Origin: Baylisascaris procyonis
Lineage: Eukaryota > Nematoda > Chromadorea > Rhabditida > Ascarididae
Assembly: GCA_037389465.1 (NCBI GenBank)
Contig: JAZARR010000221.1
Location: 1,404,501 to 1,468,500, forward strand
Reading direction: 5' to 3'
DNA: 64,000 nt
A program made the translations under genes and the position numbers. The notes below the pieces were generated by a model. That model ran no database searches. It was given only the letters and a program-made list of their open reading frames with translations, and was not told the DNA's origin. Positions 1 through 27,887 of this stretch are shown in pieces. The stretch's first letter is position 1; every line of letters begins with the position of its first letter.

Positions 1-3000
1 CGCAGCATATCATTTTATAGAAATATATACATGAAAGATGAAAGCAATACCTTAGAACGTTGATCAAGTGATGTGGCCATTGCGATCGATATTCAGTAGA
101 ACGATTCAGACCCGAAAATGGAATCTGAAATCTTTTTTATATAGGCGTTTTGACGACTTTACTGCTATCAACAATCACTGCGAATATCCGAAGGAAAGAA
201 AACATCAACAGTACAAGCGCAACTAAAAGACTCATTGAAAGCATGTTTACTTGCCTACTTATCTTCTCTTTACTTCATTATTCCTTCAGTACTGAATAAT
301 ATTACTTTACTACTATTAAAAACTTGTTTATACAAGTATAAAAACAAAGTAAATAAACACATTAAACATAGGAAGATCCTTTAAAAAAATACGAAAAAAC
401 GTAAATTTAATGATCAGGCACAGACATAAGAATACTGCATAAAGGGAAAGGCAATGTTTTCCGCTGAATGGTAAATCGAAGTCACAGATAAGTAAGTAAT
501 TTCGGCCCGCAATTGCAAATAAAGGGTACTACCTGCTTTACAAATCGGTTTATAAACCACAAAAATGCAAAGATTTTTTCCACATAAATATAAACTTCTA
601 TAAGGCGCCAATCAACTATGCAAAATATAAATATAACTAATTTTGCCTCTGCAATAAGGGCGCTTGGTCTGTGCGTCTCGTTGGATTCCTAGGCAACATT
701 ATAGTATCACCTACGCAAAAAGGTAAATTCTGATGGAAACTACTTTCATCATTTGAATACTTCTTTTAGGAAAGTTTTGTTTCGATAATGAAACCCTATT
801 TTCTCCGTTGTATAGCACTCACAACGTACCTCCAGGAAAACACACTACAGTCATTTTTTCCACCTCTCAAGAAACCTATCTTCTGCTGTTGCCACATTTC
901 CCAATTAAGCTGTCCGATCGATCAAGTGCTTCCTATACGTTCACTATCACCATCGACCGCCTTTTACTTACAACCACTGAAAAGAGAGAAAAGCAAGAAT
1001 CACTGCGTAATATATGATTTAATTTAGTGCAGAAATTTTCGGGATTAAAGCTATATGCTGGACACAATCCTATTAGAAGAGACGCACAGTCCCCAACATC
1101 CTTCACATCCAACCATCTCATACACCAAACTCATAAATATCTACCTTCACTTACATATTTTTATTCGACCACCTCCAAATGGTGCAAAACACAAAAACTG
1201 CAGCGCTATTGCAGAAAAAGTGGGCACGCTGTATCAGTTGCCTAGATGCGACAGCGAACCGAGCCGCGCTCATCCCAGCTCAACGTTACGCAACAATACC
1301 GTATCCTGCATTTTGTGCGAAGCATCATCAACTGTGCACAATAGCAAACGCGGAAGCCCCAAAACTTGGAACATGCAATATTTTTTTATCATTCGCTTCA
1401 GAATGCAACTCTGTAACGTTTCAGCTCAAAGGGAGCACCGGAAGTAGTTTCGTGGATGTGACTAGCCTTGCTGCAATCGTGCATAGAGCATTACAGAAAT
1501 TTATTGCAGGTTCGAGCGTTTCTTTGATGCATACCTGCTCGAATTGTATGCGAAGCGAGCATAAGGATGAAGACAGCTTGCAGCACAAACAACCGAAATA
1601 AAGATAAAAGCAATACAGTTGAATGTAGAGATTCGGTAAATAAGGGCATCAGTAGTGCCAAGGTCGGAAGATTCAACGGATACCAGCAACCCCACACTGA
1701 AGGGTCTTGGAATGCAACATTTGAGATATCGATGCACTTAGCTGTAAACGGATGCCTCCTAGGAGAGAGAGCGGAGAGAGAGACCATAAGAATTCGTCGA
1801 GAGCGATGCGCCCATAGTCACTCAGTGATGAAATCTGTCACGGTAAACTGATCGGTATGTTGTGAGACAGTACTGAAATATAGGGCTAGGCACGTTTGGA
1901 GGTGTTATTAATGAACGTAGAATTAACATAAGTCGCAAGGTCACCGATATACCTTGACCTAGAAGTAAAGTATAGAATAGGAATTGGATACCGGACTAGG
2001 CACATATTAAAGAATATCAAAAGCTGTATCAGAATCAGTCATAACCTGAGGGAAATGCAAAAACATCGACTCGTGTCCTTTCCAGGCCCATCAAAAGCCA
2101 ACGGATGGTGGTTGCAGTGAGAGGTGATGGCAGTTGCTTTTGTAATTTAATGCTTTTGTAGGTAATTTAATCAATTTAGTGTTTCATGGTTTCAAACATT
2201 TCAAATTGCCGGATAAGTAGAGGCTAATTTTTATGCAGTTAGCAGTGCAATACTCTCACCTTTACCTCCTCTTTCCTGCACCGCACCTGCACTCTGCTGT
2301 ATTGTAATATTTCCGGCTGTCTTCCTGCGATGATTTAATAGCCCATTTCGATTCGGATGAGGAACCCAATGAAGGCGGAAAATGTGTTTTTTGAATGACT
2401 GACAAAGATAAGGATACTGAACAACAAAGTGGGCATACAGGATTTATAGAATAATTCTGCGGTTCGGAGCAACCTCAGTGAGGGCATCTCGATGATGGAT
2501 CTATTTAAATCGGATATGTGCAGCTAAATGCCATAGAAGCTGTTTAGGCGTGACTTGTGCAGAAGTTCTTCTCCTCATAAAAATAACGTCCGATGGTAAC
2601 ATTGGTGGTAGTAGCATTACTGTACCTATACTTCCATTTATAACGTATTGTCAGAATGGTAACGAATATTGCTACCAAAATTCCGAACGAACCAAATAGT
2701 GCACAATGAGTGAAATACTTAGTAATTGTCAAAAAATAAGATCGAAGTTGGCAATAAATAATACAGTGCAACAATTCAAGATGAACTTGTTCCACATTAT
2801 GTTCACGCAGTTCAACATCTTTGTATTTCCTCTGAAAGGTGAACCCGTTGAGTATCTTTGAGTGTATGTGGTAACTCACTTGTTAGCAACGACCACCAGT
2901 GGAACCTAGTGTGGCTCCGGCAGCGATGGATTTTCCTTGAACTGAAATGGGTTTTCACTTTGTACTTCGTCAGACAACTTCTCAATATGCCATATATGTT

Positions 3001-4180
3001 TTCGTTCAGTCGCAATATGTTTTCCATTAATTAAATGAGGAATATAGTGTTGTACTTTCTTGATTCAGGGCGAACGATCTTCTTCTCCTTCTAGATTTAT
3101 TTCGCCTGCGATTTCGATTGAGTTCTTGCGAATCCGAAAATTGGAAGCTTTTTGCAAAAAGCATACAAAAAACGTGAACTTTCCACGTTCACTGTCGTAT
3201 AAAGTTGTGCGCAAATACATCAGAGCTCAAAGAATTTCGAGATGCTCGGCAATTGCAATATAAGCCCGTAATTCGGCTCATTTTTCATGTCGCCATTGCC
3301 TTTCCCTTTTGCATTTATATATCTCTCCTCATTTGTCAATTTCCATTCTCAGAGATTTTTACTACTGAAATGACACATATAATTAGAGAGCACAGTTCTG
3401 GTACGATCAAATTTTTCTGTATTTCAACGATTTATTCATAATTCTATCAAATCTTGGTACCTTTCTTTGACTATGTTTGACTGCTTATGGGCGAATTTGC
3501 ATCAAATTCTCCATCAAATTTGCATGATTTTTTATTTTGCATCAAATTTGCACAATTTCATAAACGTCTATTCAAGAACAATGATTACGCTATTGTTGGA
3601 AAATGCCTTTATATTTTAAATTACTCGACCGTTTGGAAATGCCAGTGAGAAATTCGTTTTTCAATTCGAAAGGGGCGAATTCACTGTGAATTACGAGCTA
3701 GGCGCTCACAAGATGCATCTAAGCTTCAGACACATTTTACTGTTCTTAACTTTCTTTAGTACAGGTTGATTTCTGTAACCGGTCACTGTAATGAGGGCAG
3801 TGGCCATTGCGACGCAAGTAGCAACCATCAAATGGCCTAATTCCAGTCGAGTCGCTCCCTCGAGTTGAAATTAGTGGATAGATAGACGCACACACATAGA
3901 ATGTGAAATGGTGACGTCATAGCTATGAACATGTGTCGATATAATGCGCTTCGAAAGTGCGAATCGGCAGAAAAGCAGACGAAGAATAGAACTCTGATCT
4001 TGAGATTTGTACTTATTTAAGCAATCAGGCGGATGTCGAAATGCGATGACGCGTTGAGGAACTCGTTTTCGACCTGACGACAATTGATTTCAAACCTGAG
4101 GCAGAGATTGCTTATCCAAAGCACTATCGCAATGATTTCGCTACTGTTATGGGCACTAATGTAATGAATTTCAAATCTTT
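1..4180. other. No gene recognised; 3' flank of SERCA
   Basis: AT-rich with short frames only. The 1179-1605 stretch is less AT-rich and open for 130 and 140 codons in two overlapping plus frames, neither resembling a known protein. A GA-rich patch lies at 1760-1792. Confidence 0.6.
3494..3558. repeat. Cluster of GCATCAAATTTGCA-type short repeats
   Basis: The motif TTTGCATCAAATT or its partial form ATCAAATTTGCA occurs three times in about 65 bp. Confidence 0.7.
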
Positions 4181-4236
4181 ATAAAATATAGTTATAAAAG
4201 CATGAAATATAAAATATAGCTATAAAAGTATGAAAT
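4181..4236. repeat. Tandem duplication, 28 bp x 2
   Basis: Units 4181-4208 and 4209-4236 begin ATAAAATATAG and end ATGAAAT, differing at two positions. Confidence 0.9.
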
Positions 4237-5650
4237 TTATGTCAGAAGTAGTGGTGAATGCCCGATCATTGGCCAGTATTGGAAATCGTTTCATTGATGA
4301 GATGATTGTAAATTAATTCCAGTAGAGTCACTCGATTTTATATCATCAATCAAATGGCAGAGGAAACGTCATTCAATTCACTCTCTTCGAACTGTGCTGT
4401 TAAATTCGATATAAATAAAACGTTTTTGGATCACTTTCATCGCATTTTCAGTGCTCTTTGATATGATGCTTGATCGTTCAATTTTTATACATTTATTGCA
4501 TCGAGTGCATATGTCACCTCTTTCGATAGGCTTTAGTCGCTATTAATGCCTTTGTTGAATGTCGTTGCTTCTATGCATTTAGATTTCTTCTTTCAGATGC
4601 ACATATCACACACATTTCTCTCTGTGAGTTTTTACGCATTCTTACATTTTCTCCTCAATACTATTCGTCTGTGGTAGTACATTCGCCACTTTCAATCATC
4701 CTTATGCCTTCATTGACTCCCTACAGTATTGTACGCGAGTAACCTTTCATACTGTCACCGCGCTCATTGTACTACTAGTTCATACCGGAAGTTGTTAACT
4801 GCCGTATCCGATACTACCGTAATCGCGGATAAGTGACAACACTCGTGACTAGCACTGGACCATGTATGATTGCATGTTTGAATATGTCCAAACGTATTCT
4901 CATAGGCTCGAAGTGCCACTGTGGCGGTGCAATGAGGCGTTAAATAACGCTCGGATGGTTTGAGGTGCGAAGTGTATGTGTAAAACTTTTCAAGAGAATT
5001 GTCGGTTAGCAAATTATAAAGTAAAACGGCGGACACTTAACTTCTATCGCCTACTACTTTTGTAGGCCACAATTAACGAGATAAGAACTTGCCATATGCA
5101 GCAGTGATGCACTAAAACATAGCATGATTCCATCCGGCGTGATTCTCCAATCGTGGAGCTCTCCTATTTTCTAGCGCTTGAAATGAGTCCTGTTTATGGA
5201 TTACAAGCATTTCGTTCGTTTAAATTGTCAATTTCGATATCCCCAATGAAACCATTAATAAAGGAAGCAAATATAGTTGAGCAGCGCAAAACGTATCAAA
5301 TATTTTTCAAAATAGGTAGGAGAAATCATAGAAAAATCCGCTCATCACAAGAGCAACACACTCTGACATCGGTTAAAATCAAATAGCAATTCGATGAACG
5401 GATGAAAAAAATGAAATAAAACGAGAAACTTATTTTTGCATCAATCAAAAACAAAATTATCTAAATCGTAAGAAACAGACATTTACATAATGATACTATA
5501 AACAAATTGAAGGGTTGCAAAAGAGGCACATTGATAATTCGAGTATCGAACATAAGCGGTCAATGCCAAAATTTCGATGCTCATACGCCTTGAGGAGGGA
5601 AAATTTTCGCTGAGCAACTAAAGCATATACAGAAAGAAACGAGCATATTC

Positions 5651-5726
5651 ATGCTAAAATGGTATACGGTAGCTCATACAAAGAGGAACAAGCATACTGT
5701 ATATGCTAAAATGGCATACTGTAGCT
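5651..5726. repeat. Short direct repeat, 24 bp, copies at 5651 and 5703
   Basis: ATGCTAAAATGGTATACGGT followed by AGCT (5651-5674) and ATGCTAAAATGGCATACTGT followed by AGCT (5703-5726) differ at two positions. Confidence 0.85.
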
Positions 5727-6375
5727 GTTTTCATTGCATCGTTCACCACGCCGACATAACGTAGCATGAAAACCATTACATTCATCCTAATGATATTACA
5801 GTGATAACTAATAGGAAGCACTATAGCAAAGAAAACCAAATACAAGCTGAAAACAATCGCTTCGAGAATGAGTATAGACATTAGTTTTGGGGAGTGTATA
5901 CGTTCACCGGAGGGTTTCAGAGGGCATATATTTTATATGACACGAATTGCTGTTCCCTGTTCTCCGTTAATAAAGTCATCTGAGTTTCCCTTCGAACTGA
6001 TATTATCTCATGCTCATATGAGGATCTCTTAAGTAACTCAATGTTCTAACTGTATTCTTGTGCTCTATCCATGAACTGCTACAGTTATTTGCACTCACTA
6101 ATGGCAGTAATTAATGTTGTGGTTGTGAACGAGAAGCTCACATTAAGTCATTTGAGTCAACATTCGGCTAATATAATAAAGTTGGGGATCTACAGGGAAG
6201 AACACTCACAAGCACGAAAGCACAACTGTATGACTAGTTAGAAACCGACTATCGGAGAGAGATAGGATGGAGGAGAGGTATGCGGTGGATAGCTAGCGGC
6301 TAATACTGGGTCGACGATATTGTGTACCCCACATGGCTTTCTCGCACCATCACGCCTCTCGTTGTGCTATTGATA

Positions 6376-6395
6376 CTGCTGCTGCTGCTGCTGCT
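6376..6395 (+). repeat. CTG trinucleotide repeat (6 units)
   Basis: (CTG)6 followed by CT. It creates a leucine run in the frame starting at the 6322 ATG and an alanine run in the frame starting at 6333. Neither frame has other support as a gene. Confidence 0.9.
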
Positions 6396-7040
6396 AAATA
6401 CCGCTGCTCTCGAGCACGCTCTCGCTCCTTGCAACATTCTAGTCAATCTTTATCTTCTCCGGTGCAACTGCAATTCAAAGTTAATTACTTTAGCATCTTT
6501 ATTGGCTATTTCAACCTTCTAACGACAAGTGTTAGTACGATACCTTGCAATGGTATGCAGAAACGGTGTTACTATTGTAGATAGAGTACTACTTCAAGCG
6601 AACTGCAACGACATGAACAATGAGCGCTCTAGTTAAGAGTTAAGCCAATATGGATCATCAGAGAAAACATTTTTGAAGAAATGTTTAAGTGAGATATTTC
6701 GTGGTCTTACCTAATGAAAAATTCTCCATTTTGCGTCGTTTATATTCTTTTCACTGATTTTCTATTATCACGCTTTCCTTTCGGTGGCTTTCAGACCCTC
6801 ATTCGTAGTAAGGAAGATCTCTTAACGCAGACACTCGAAATTTACTGCAGAGGATTTTATGGTGTTGTAGGGGAATTTTTATAGCCTTTGGAAGCAATTT
6901 TGGATGCAATATCTGAGAAAAAAGTGTAATGAATGACCAATCCACCACCGATAATGGACAACAGTGGTGGTCATTCAAAGAATACGGCGAAGTATTTATT
7001 GCACTGGCAAAACATCAAACCTCAACATAACGATCATTAA

Positions 7041-7219
7041 AATGTCATCCGCTTTCAATTCAGAATAGGGAAGAGAGAAACGGTTGATGTTTCCTTCTTA
7101 TGACTAATTAAGAGGATTGATGCGATCATTAGCAACTGCTCTGTTTCACTTGAACTAAATTAAATTAAAATGTCGACAATTAAATACCTTCGCTTTCAAT
7201 TCAAAATAGGGAAGAGAGA
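7041..7219. repeat. Direct repeat: 29-bp copies at 7050-7078 and 7191-7219
   Basis: Both copies read CGCTTTCAATTCA(G/A)AATAGGG followed by AAGAGAGA, 28 of 29 identical. Each is preceded at a short distance by TTAAAATGTC. The second copy sits in the loop of the inverted repeat. Confidence 0.85.
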
Positions 7220-7260
7220 TATTTTAATTTAATTTAATTCAAGTGAAACACAGCAGTTGC
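7132..7260. repeat. Inverted repeat with 40-nt arms (fold-back element)
   Basis: The left arm 7132-7171 and the reverse complement of 7221-7260 agree at 38 of 40 positions by eye (GCAACTGCT, TGTTTCACTTGAA, then TAAATTAAATTAAAAT). The 49-nt loop 7172-7220 itself contains a copy of a sequence found just upstream. The structure is MITE- or foldback-like, with no flanking target duplication that I can assert. Confidence 0.85.
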
Positions 7261-7755
7261 AGCATCATTGTAGCATAAAACGGCCGATTGTAGCATTATT
7301 CTGCACATCCTATATTTGCTGTTAACGTATAATTCTGACCTGTCAGAGGAGGAGAATGCAAAAGCGCATATTTTGCCATTTCTCTTGCTACATCTTCATT
7401 TGTTTACTGTAAACTGGAGGGGTTTAAACTTCTTCGGGTGACTTCAGATTGATCCCACAGAATTTTGGAACGAATTAATTTTGGAATTGAAAAGAAAAAA
7501 TTAAGTTTTCAACGCCGTTTTAAGTCGAGATGAATCCAGTGCAAATTTATCCCATCTTTATTAAATGGAATACAAATCAGTGTAGTCACGCGGAGGTTGC
7601 AAGACTAAAACCTTTTTACCACTGTAGAAGGAAAATAAGGAGATTATTGATACAATCGCCCGTTTTCACCAATTTTTAAGCCATTCATTCGAGTTTTCAT
7701 GAAAGTGCATATGCCTGTGCAAAGATATGCGTATGTCTGCCCGTCCAACGGTGAT

Positions 7756-7866
7756 GGACCACCTCGAAGTCAGATCCCTTCAGAAATTCACTTGCACAAT
7801 TCAAATTCTGGACAACGCTCTCGAAGCCTATAGCTGATCATCACACCACTTGACTGGACCCGTTCC
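7756..7866. repeat. Dispersed repeat, copy A
   Basis: Shares an ordered series of blocks with 41061-41173: CCACCTCG, AGA or AGACT.CTTC, GAAATTCA.TTG.ACA, AAATTCTGG, TATAGCTGATCA.CACAC, CTTGA and a TTC end. Similarity is roughly 70% by eye. The core palindrome-like TATAGCTGATCA is strongest. No coding sense seen. Confidence 0.65.
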
Positions 7867-10800
7867 AAAGCAAACCGCAAACGGGAGGGGAAGGGAAACA
7901 AGCCAGCGTCGATGGCAAGAATGTGCTTTTGTAGTCCCGCCCAGTTAGCTTGATTTGGCGAAGCAATATAATGCAACCAGAGTTAACATAATGACAGTAA
8001 TGACAGGCTCTGGCTAAGAATAATAACCATTGCCTGATGGCAGAACTGGCATATGAAACCTGAGCTCGCAACCTTCCACTTCCCGAGCAGAAGTTTGAAG
8101 TGCTGAATAGCCGCTGAGGTAAATAGTGTCCAATGATGTTTTCAGTTATCCATAAGCAATAACGTGTTATGCTACTAAACTCATTGACCTTACAAATCAT
8201 TAAGGTCTTTAAGGTCCAACCCACCAGTCGAAAAAAGTGAATTTACGGGGGAATATGAGTTTTGACCTATGTACCCAAGTTTCACTTGCAAACGAATTCA
8301 CGGTCTCTCGATCGCAGGGAACTTAGGAAACCTACTCTGTACCTTTAGTAAGTTATGGGTAACTGAAATATAAATGCGGTTTAACTGAAATTCACAACAG
8401 TCAATGTCCACAGTCGTTATAGTCGCTTGAGCATATCGAAAACTGGCATATATTTTGCAGACGGTCGGAAGTGCATTTGAGTTGCACGAAAGGCAACTTC
8501 TATAGAATTCATGTGGGTGATCAGACCGCTTATGTTGTACTATTTTACATGCTTTATTATAAGCATTCGGAAACCTGCTTTATAAAAATTGTGCAACTAT
8601 CTCTCCGTTTGTTTACGCAGTATTTTCGGATGAAGAACTACTGAAAGTAAAGTTAGGAAACTTGCTGAGTCTGATCTACACTATGTAATCACTTCCTATC
8701 ACATGATTTATGCTGAGCTGTGGAAGGGGTTTTAGACATTTGAAGGTGCAAAGGGATTGTGCACATTTTGAACTTGTCCACTTAAAGAAATACGAAGCTT
8801 TTATGGGACGTTTATACGGGCTTAATATAAACGCATCTTTTCGCAGACTTTTCTGTTGATACGCTGTGATAATGTTGCCCAGTAAGCTTGAGGCAAAACA
8901 GCAAATCGTGCCAGCTGTTCCTCTCACACAACTGGCGCTTGAGTTGAATTGGGACAACCAAGATGAATAGCTGCACAGAACGATTCGACTTCTCCACAGC
9001 CATCTTGTGGCCACCCATCTTGCACGTTTGTAGACAATAATATAGTTTACGTCACCAGTAGGGTTCACTTAAACTACTATATGGAAACATAACGTACTGA
9101 CACTTACTTTGACTAATTGAAGGTAACAAATATGGTTATATGAACGGTAGACTTGCAAGAGGCTTTAGGAAGTCACGTTTGTTTTAGTGTCACCAGTGCC
9201 GTCAAAGTGCTTGATTTGTATGATCCCCTCCCGCTTCTATAGAAAGGGAACTTCACATGCCCACTCATTTTCACACGGAGACAGAAAACAAAACATTAAT
9301 TAAATTGTCAATGAGCAACCGTCATGATAGTCCGACTAAACTCACCGCTGATGGAGCAGCAGTCCAATAATCCCATCGAAATAAAAAAACGAGCACAGCA
9401 GAATAGATGCAAGCGTGGTGACGCATTCGAACCGATGCGAGATTTAGCTGTGTTACTCACTTAAAATATAAGCTCACTCCTATAGTTACGATATTTTAAT
9501 TGAATCGTTCAATATCTCTCAGCGATCTTCTGTTTCTAATCGCCTCAGATGCTTATAGAAAAAACTAGGATCGATATAGCACTAAGTGACATCATTAAGA
9601 ATCATTGTTTTTAAGGACATCACAGCGCTTGCTTCCGCTTCACAACTCAGAGCACGACTTCACTCCTCAGCAGTATTCCGTAAGAGGAACTCGAAGAATA
9701 TGGAATGGATCCATAAAAACTTTAGCACGTCCAATGCCGAAGCCATATCTAACTGCGATAGTGTCTTTCAACTGTATGATCAACAACGAGTTCGTATGTT
9801 CAGCCTATACCATTAGGCAGCATGCGCAATCTTATGTGCTGACTACTTCGAATTTGATATGAAAATAATGGAGACAGCAAGAAAGAAACAAATATTTGAA
9901 AAAGAACTATGCAGAATCGTCATTGATTTACGTTAGTCTCAAAATTCCCGATCATAATGCTTGGTTACAGACGATAGCTTCAAGGAACGAAAACTCTAAT
10001 AGCCAAACAAATGTAAACGGAGATTTTTCGGAGGCAGCGCTAGGTAAAATTGACATTTAGCTGAAAGTTACTTAGTTAAAAAGTTAGATCAATTTGTGAA
10101 GCTCACCCACCGACTAGGTTTCCAGTCCCTCTTCAAAAACATGTCAACATTTAAAACAAGATCATCACACTGATAGCAACTTGCCAAGTTGAAAGCAGAT
10201 AATGCATCAATCCCATCTATGGAGTCAGGATCCGCAGAAAGTCGACATACCTTGTAATATTCCTATATTACAGGCGATTCCTCTCATTGCATCATTTCGA
10301 TTTATAAGGTTATTAGTACACTTTGTTAGAAGGGAAACTAATTTAGCACACAAGCATGCTTTTCGGTTCCATTCAAGCGGCATCAAACACTTTTCGTTCA
10401 TATTGGCAAATAAATAAGTGTCAATTAAAAAGGAACATATCACTCAACAAAAACAACGATCTCCTTTATTCCACATCGATTAATTAATCACTCGTCTCAT
10501 AAACACATCAAACATATAAATAAATAATAAACCATCTCGCTACATACCATTCAAAAAACGACTATACCTTCAACCTTTCAACTCGCTTAGACGCTGCAGA
10601 AAACAAATCCGACCTACATAAGCATCTCATCCCCGTGTATACTAACACATATTGAATGCTTTAATATTCGATCAACGAGGTGAATGATTTCACACGAAAG
10701 GACATTTCTAGTTTTCAGTTAGAACGCATCCTCGCCTGCGCATTCTTTATCCTCGAGGCAATATAACTTAAAGTACGTAGCAGAAAAACATACCTACGAA

Positions 10801-12246
10801 CTCTTTCATTATCTTATTCTTCCCATTCTTAATAAATACTTCCAGCTGAACGAAAGACTTAATCAGAGATGTCTATGATTAAAACAGCACAATCATTCCG
10901 TACACTTCCTACTCCGTTATTCAAATAAAAATAAACAACGAACCTAGAGTATTAAAATGCCACTGAAACAGGGAGAAAAGAGAGCAAAACAAAAAAGCTG
11001 AGCGATGACTACTATTTTGCAACAATGACCACACAAAAACCAGCAACTTCGTAACATGCCCATACAAATACAACAAATAATGCAGAAAACAAAAGTGTAT
11101 AGTTAAGGAGTAACAAATCAATTATATCATGCCTCTATTTTTCAGGCTATCATGCACAAATGCATGAACATAAGCATGCGAATTTCACGCACACGCGATG
11201 CAAACCGAATGCAATCGAACATCAGAGGTCGTGAAATCTATGGAAAGAACAGGGATGATATAATAATCATTCACAGCGGCGGAATGAGTCATACTGCTTA
11301 GCACAGGACTAAGGTCATAAGAAAAAGGCCGGTGAAAGCTCGAAATTGTTCCAACGGCTAACGTATAAGCAAATTCACAAGTTTTTTCCATAAACATTCC
11401 ATAAAAATACTTCTCGGTCACCAAGAGCAATATCAAATGCGACGCTACCAACAGAAATCTCTTATTTCCCGTCGGCAATATACGCTTTCGGATGTTTTAT
11501 AGCCTACTGTGATTCCCGTAAAAGACTCTATAACCGTCATTTATATTTCAGGCATATTAAATCAACCCAACTCCCCTTCGCTTATCGTCATCGTTTCATC
11601 TGCTTCAAAGACATTATGTAATGAACGATGAAACACCGAATAAAGTGACGATTTAATTGGCTAGAAATCAATTACGCTAATACGGTCGACTTTAAGAATG
11701 CTAAAAGGCCTTCTTGAACAAGCACGGCGTGACCTCCTATACATCAAGCAGGGGTGAAATACTCTTTCCTGCATAAAGGGAGACGGCGGTAGTGTGTCCT
11801 TGGTTGCGAGAAAAGGAAAGGAAAGTGGAATTGTGATCATTTCCGTATAAAGAGGAAGCAGGAAGTTGGGGTGATATATTCTGCGTTAAACAATGGAAAA
11901 GTAATCTTCTATGATTCAATACATGTGTTCTCATTGTCCCATTCTTTTAGTTTGTTAAACTTTTGAGTTCATTTAACAGTTTCAGCAATGCAGCAATCGT
12001 TTTTCATCATGGTAAGGTGGATAATCTTGTTTTTGGCTGATCGAGTGTTCACTGTGAAAATAATCTTCATGCGAGATGATTAGAGAACTGTTCCTTTACG
12101 GGATGGTAATTCATCTATCTTGTTGGAAGTGCTCACACTAATAGAGATGATGATGTGATATGATGCAAAATTTTGTTCGACTGCAAACGATGAGCTGCGC
12201 CGATAACAAACTAAACGTTCGACACTACTGATAATTTGCTTATCAT
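7867..12246. other. No gene recognised
   Basis: Minus frames of 127 codons (8224-7841) and 130 codons (9068-8676) are about the length expected by chance in 64 kb of such DNA and contain no family motif. The rest is AT-rich. Confidence 0.6.
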
Positions 12247-12252
12247 TTTATT
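12247..12252 (-). terminator. Possible polyadenylation signal downstream of SERCA
   Basis: This is the first canonical AATAAA I see on the minus strand after the stop codon, about 1.1 kb downstream. A weaker GATAAA variant at 13239-13244 is only about 110 nt from the stop and could serve the long isoform instead. Hexamers are frequent by chance in AT-rich DNA. Confidence 0.2.
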
Positions 12253-13349
12253 TTACAACTTATCGTAAAAGATGTAGTACTAATATTCTCATTCTAGCAA
12301 CTTATGCATTAAAAAGTTTCCATGAGATGACTAATCTTTAACTACTCGATATGAAGATTACGAACGACGGCAATATGCCTGATCGTAGTCACAAACGCGA
12401 ATTGTTCCGTTACTATAAAATACTTTTATATGAAACATGCACCTTGTGAGCGCTCCATTCGCATGCATACACACCATAACGAAACAAAAATGGAATGAAT
12501 GAGATGCGGAGACGCAATGAAACGACTCAACGGAACAGAAATCAGTGTGAGTTGATCAATAACTGAACAATGGTTTCGGCGAGATTATCGCCTCTGCATG
12601 GACCATCAAGAGAGGAATGAATTGAGCGAGCAAATATTTGCATAGCATCCGCTTTTACCCAAAAGAAAATAAATCAGTGTTGATTTCGTGGGTTCACTAT
12701 AGCATGCTGTCAATGGCTAGAGCCATTTTGTGCTTGAAATAATAAAACCTGGACGATCCCGCAAAGTCTTCTTAGTGGAGATTTAAATGTCATTCCTAAA
12801 ACAACATTTAAGTTTCTACAACAGACCTATCAAACAACCCAACAAACGATCCTTTGCAGCAAAAGAAAACAGAAACGAAATGCCCATCATTTTAGACAAC
12901 CAACAGTTTCTGATATTTCCTAAATGGGAGTATGGCATTATATATGAAAGATTTGATGAAATATACTGGCACATCTCAGTCTTTGTCCTCTCCTCTGCCT
13001 CAGTTCTCTGGTCTGTGAAGCTGTAATTTCTAGGAGAAATGACAGACGCTTCGAAAGCAATCACGATCATTGATGGTTGGAATTAGTATAAAAATGTAAA
13101 AAAGTTCTCACGGCCCGCTCAGCCAACACTTCAGGACAGACGAAAAATCACAATCAGATTAGTTGGCAATAATAACATCCGCAACTCTGTGTAATACCAC
13201 CGGGTTCTAAACATTTTCTGCCTCCGAATTCCATATATTTTATCCTTTTCTATCTCTCACAAATCATTACCCTAATTAAAGATACCGCCAATTCCCCGAA
13301 CTGCTCGCCGAAATGCACGCTGATTAGGCGTATGCACGAGGTACGGTTT
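12253..13349 (-). other. Immediate 3' flank / 3' UTR region of SERCA
   Basis: This probably contains the 3' UTR and the unknown short-isoform exon. One acceptor-like site (CCTGAAG, about 13126) followed by an open stretch was considered, but nothing supports it. Confidence 0.4.
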
Positions 13350-27830
<14,481 letters not shown>

Positions 27831-27887
27831 CTCGCTTAAATTTGCGAGAGAAATCCACCCCTGCAAGTATCGACTTGTCTTCAAGTG
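27831..27887 (-). promoter_or_regulatory. sca-1: 5' UTR piece with splice or trans-splice acceptor
   Basis: Upstream of the ATG the minus strand reads GCGTTTATTTTAG ending at 27888, a good pyrimidine-rich 3' splice site 57 nt before the start codon. A second AG (ATACTTGCAG, ending at 27861) is 31 nt upstream of the ATG. Either could join a 5' UTR exon or a spliced leader, as is common in nematodes. No in-frame upstream ATG lies between them and the start. Confidence 0.45.

Larger units (their letters stand above)
4237..7040. other. No gene recognised
   Basis: Only the short direct repeat at 5651-5726 and the CTG repeat at 6376 stand out. Confidence 0.6.

Noticed and set aside
6322..6522. Plus frame with a leucine-rich, signal-peptide-like start
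   Set aside because: The hydrophobic run is produced by the CTG repeat; there is no continuation or splice support.
8268..8284. TACCCAAGTTT resembling the 3' part of nematode spliced leader SL1
   Set aside because: The upstream GGTTTAATTA is missing and the following bases are TCAC, not GAG. There is no SL RNA structure.
8676..9068. 130-codon minus frame considered as a mariner-type transposase relic (QDG motif in another frame)
   Set aside because: No WPPxSPDLNP or DD(D/E) context could be found in any frame. The length is within chance expectation.
13081..13140. Acceptor-like site with a short open stretch as the SERCA short-isoform terminal exon
   Set aside because: There is a poor polypyrimidine tract and no similarity to any short SERCA tail. 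It cannot be distinguished from chance.
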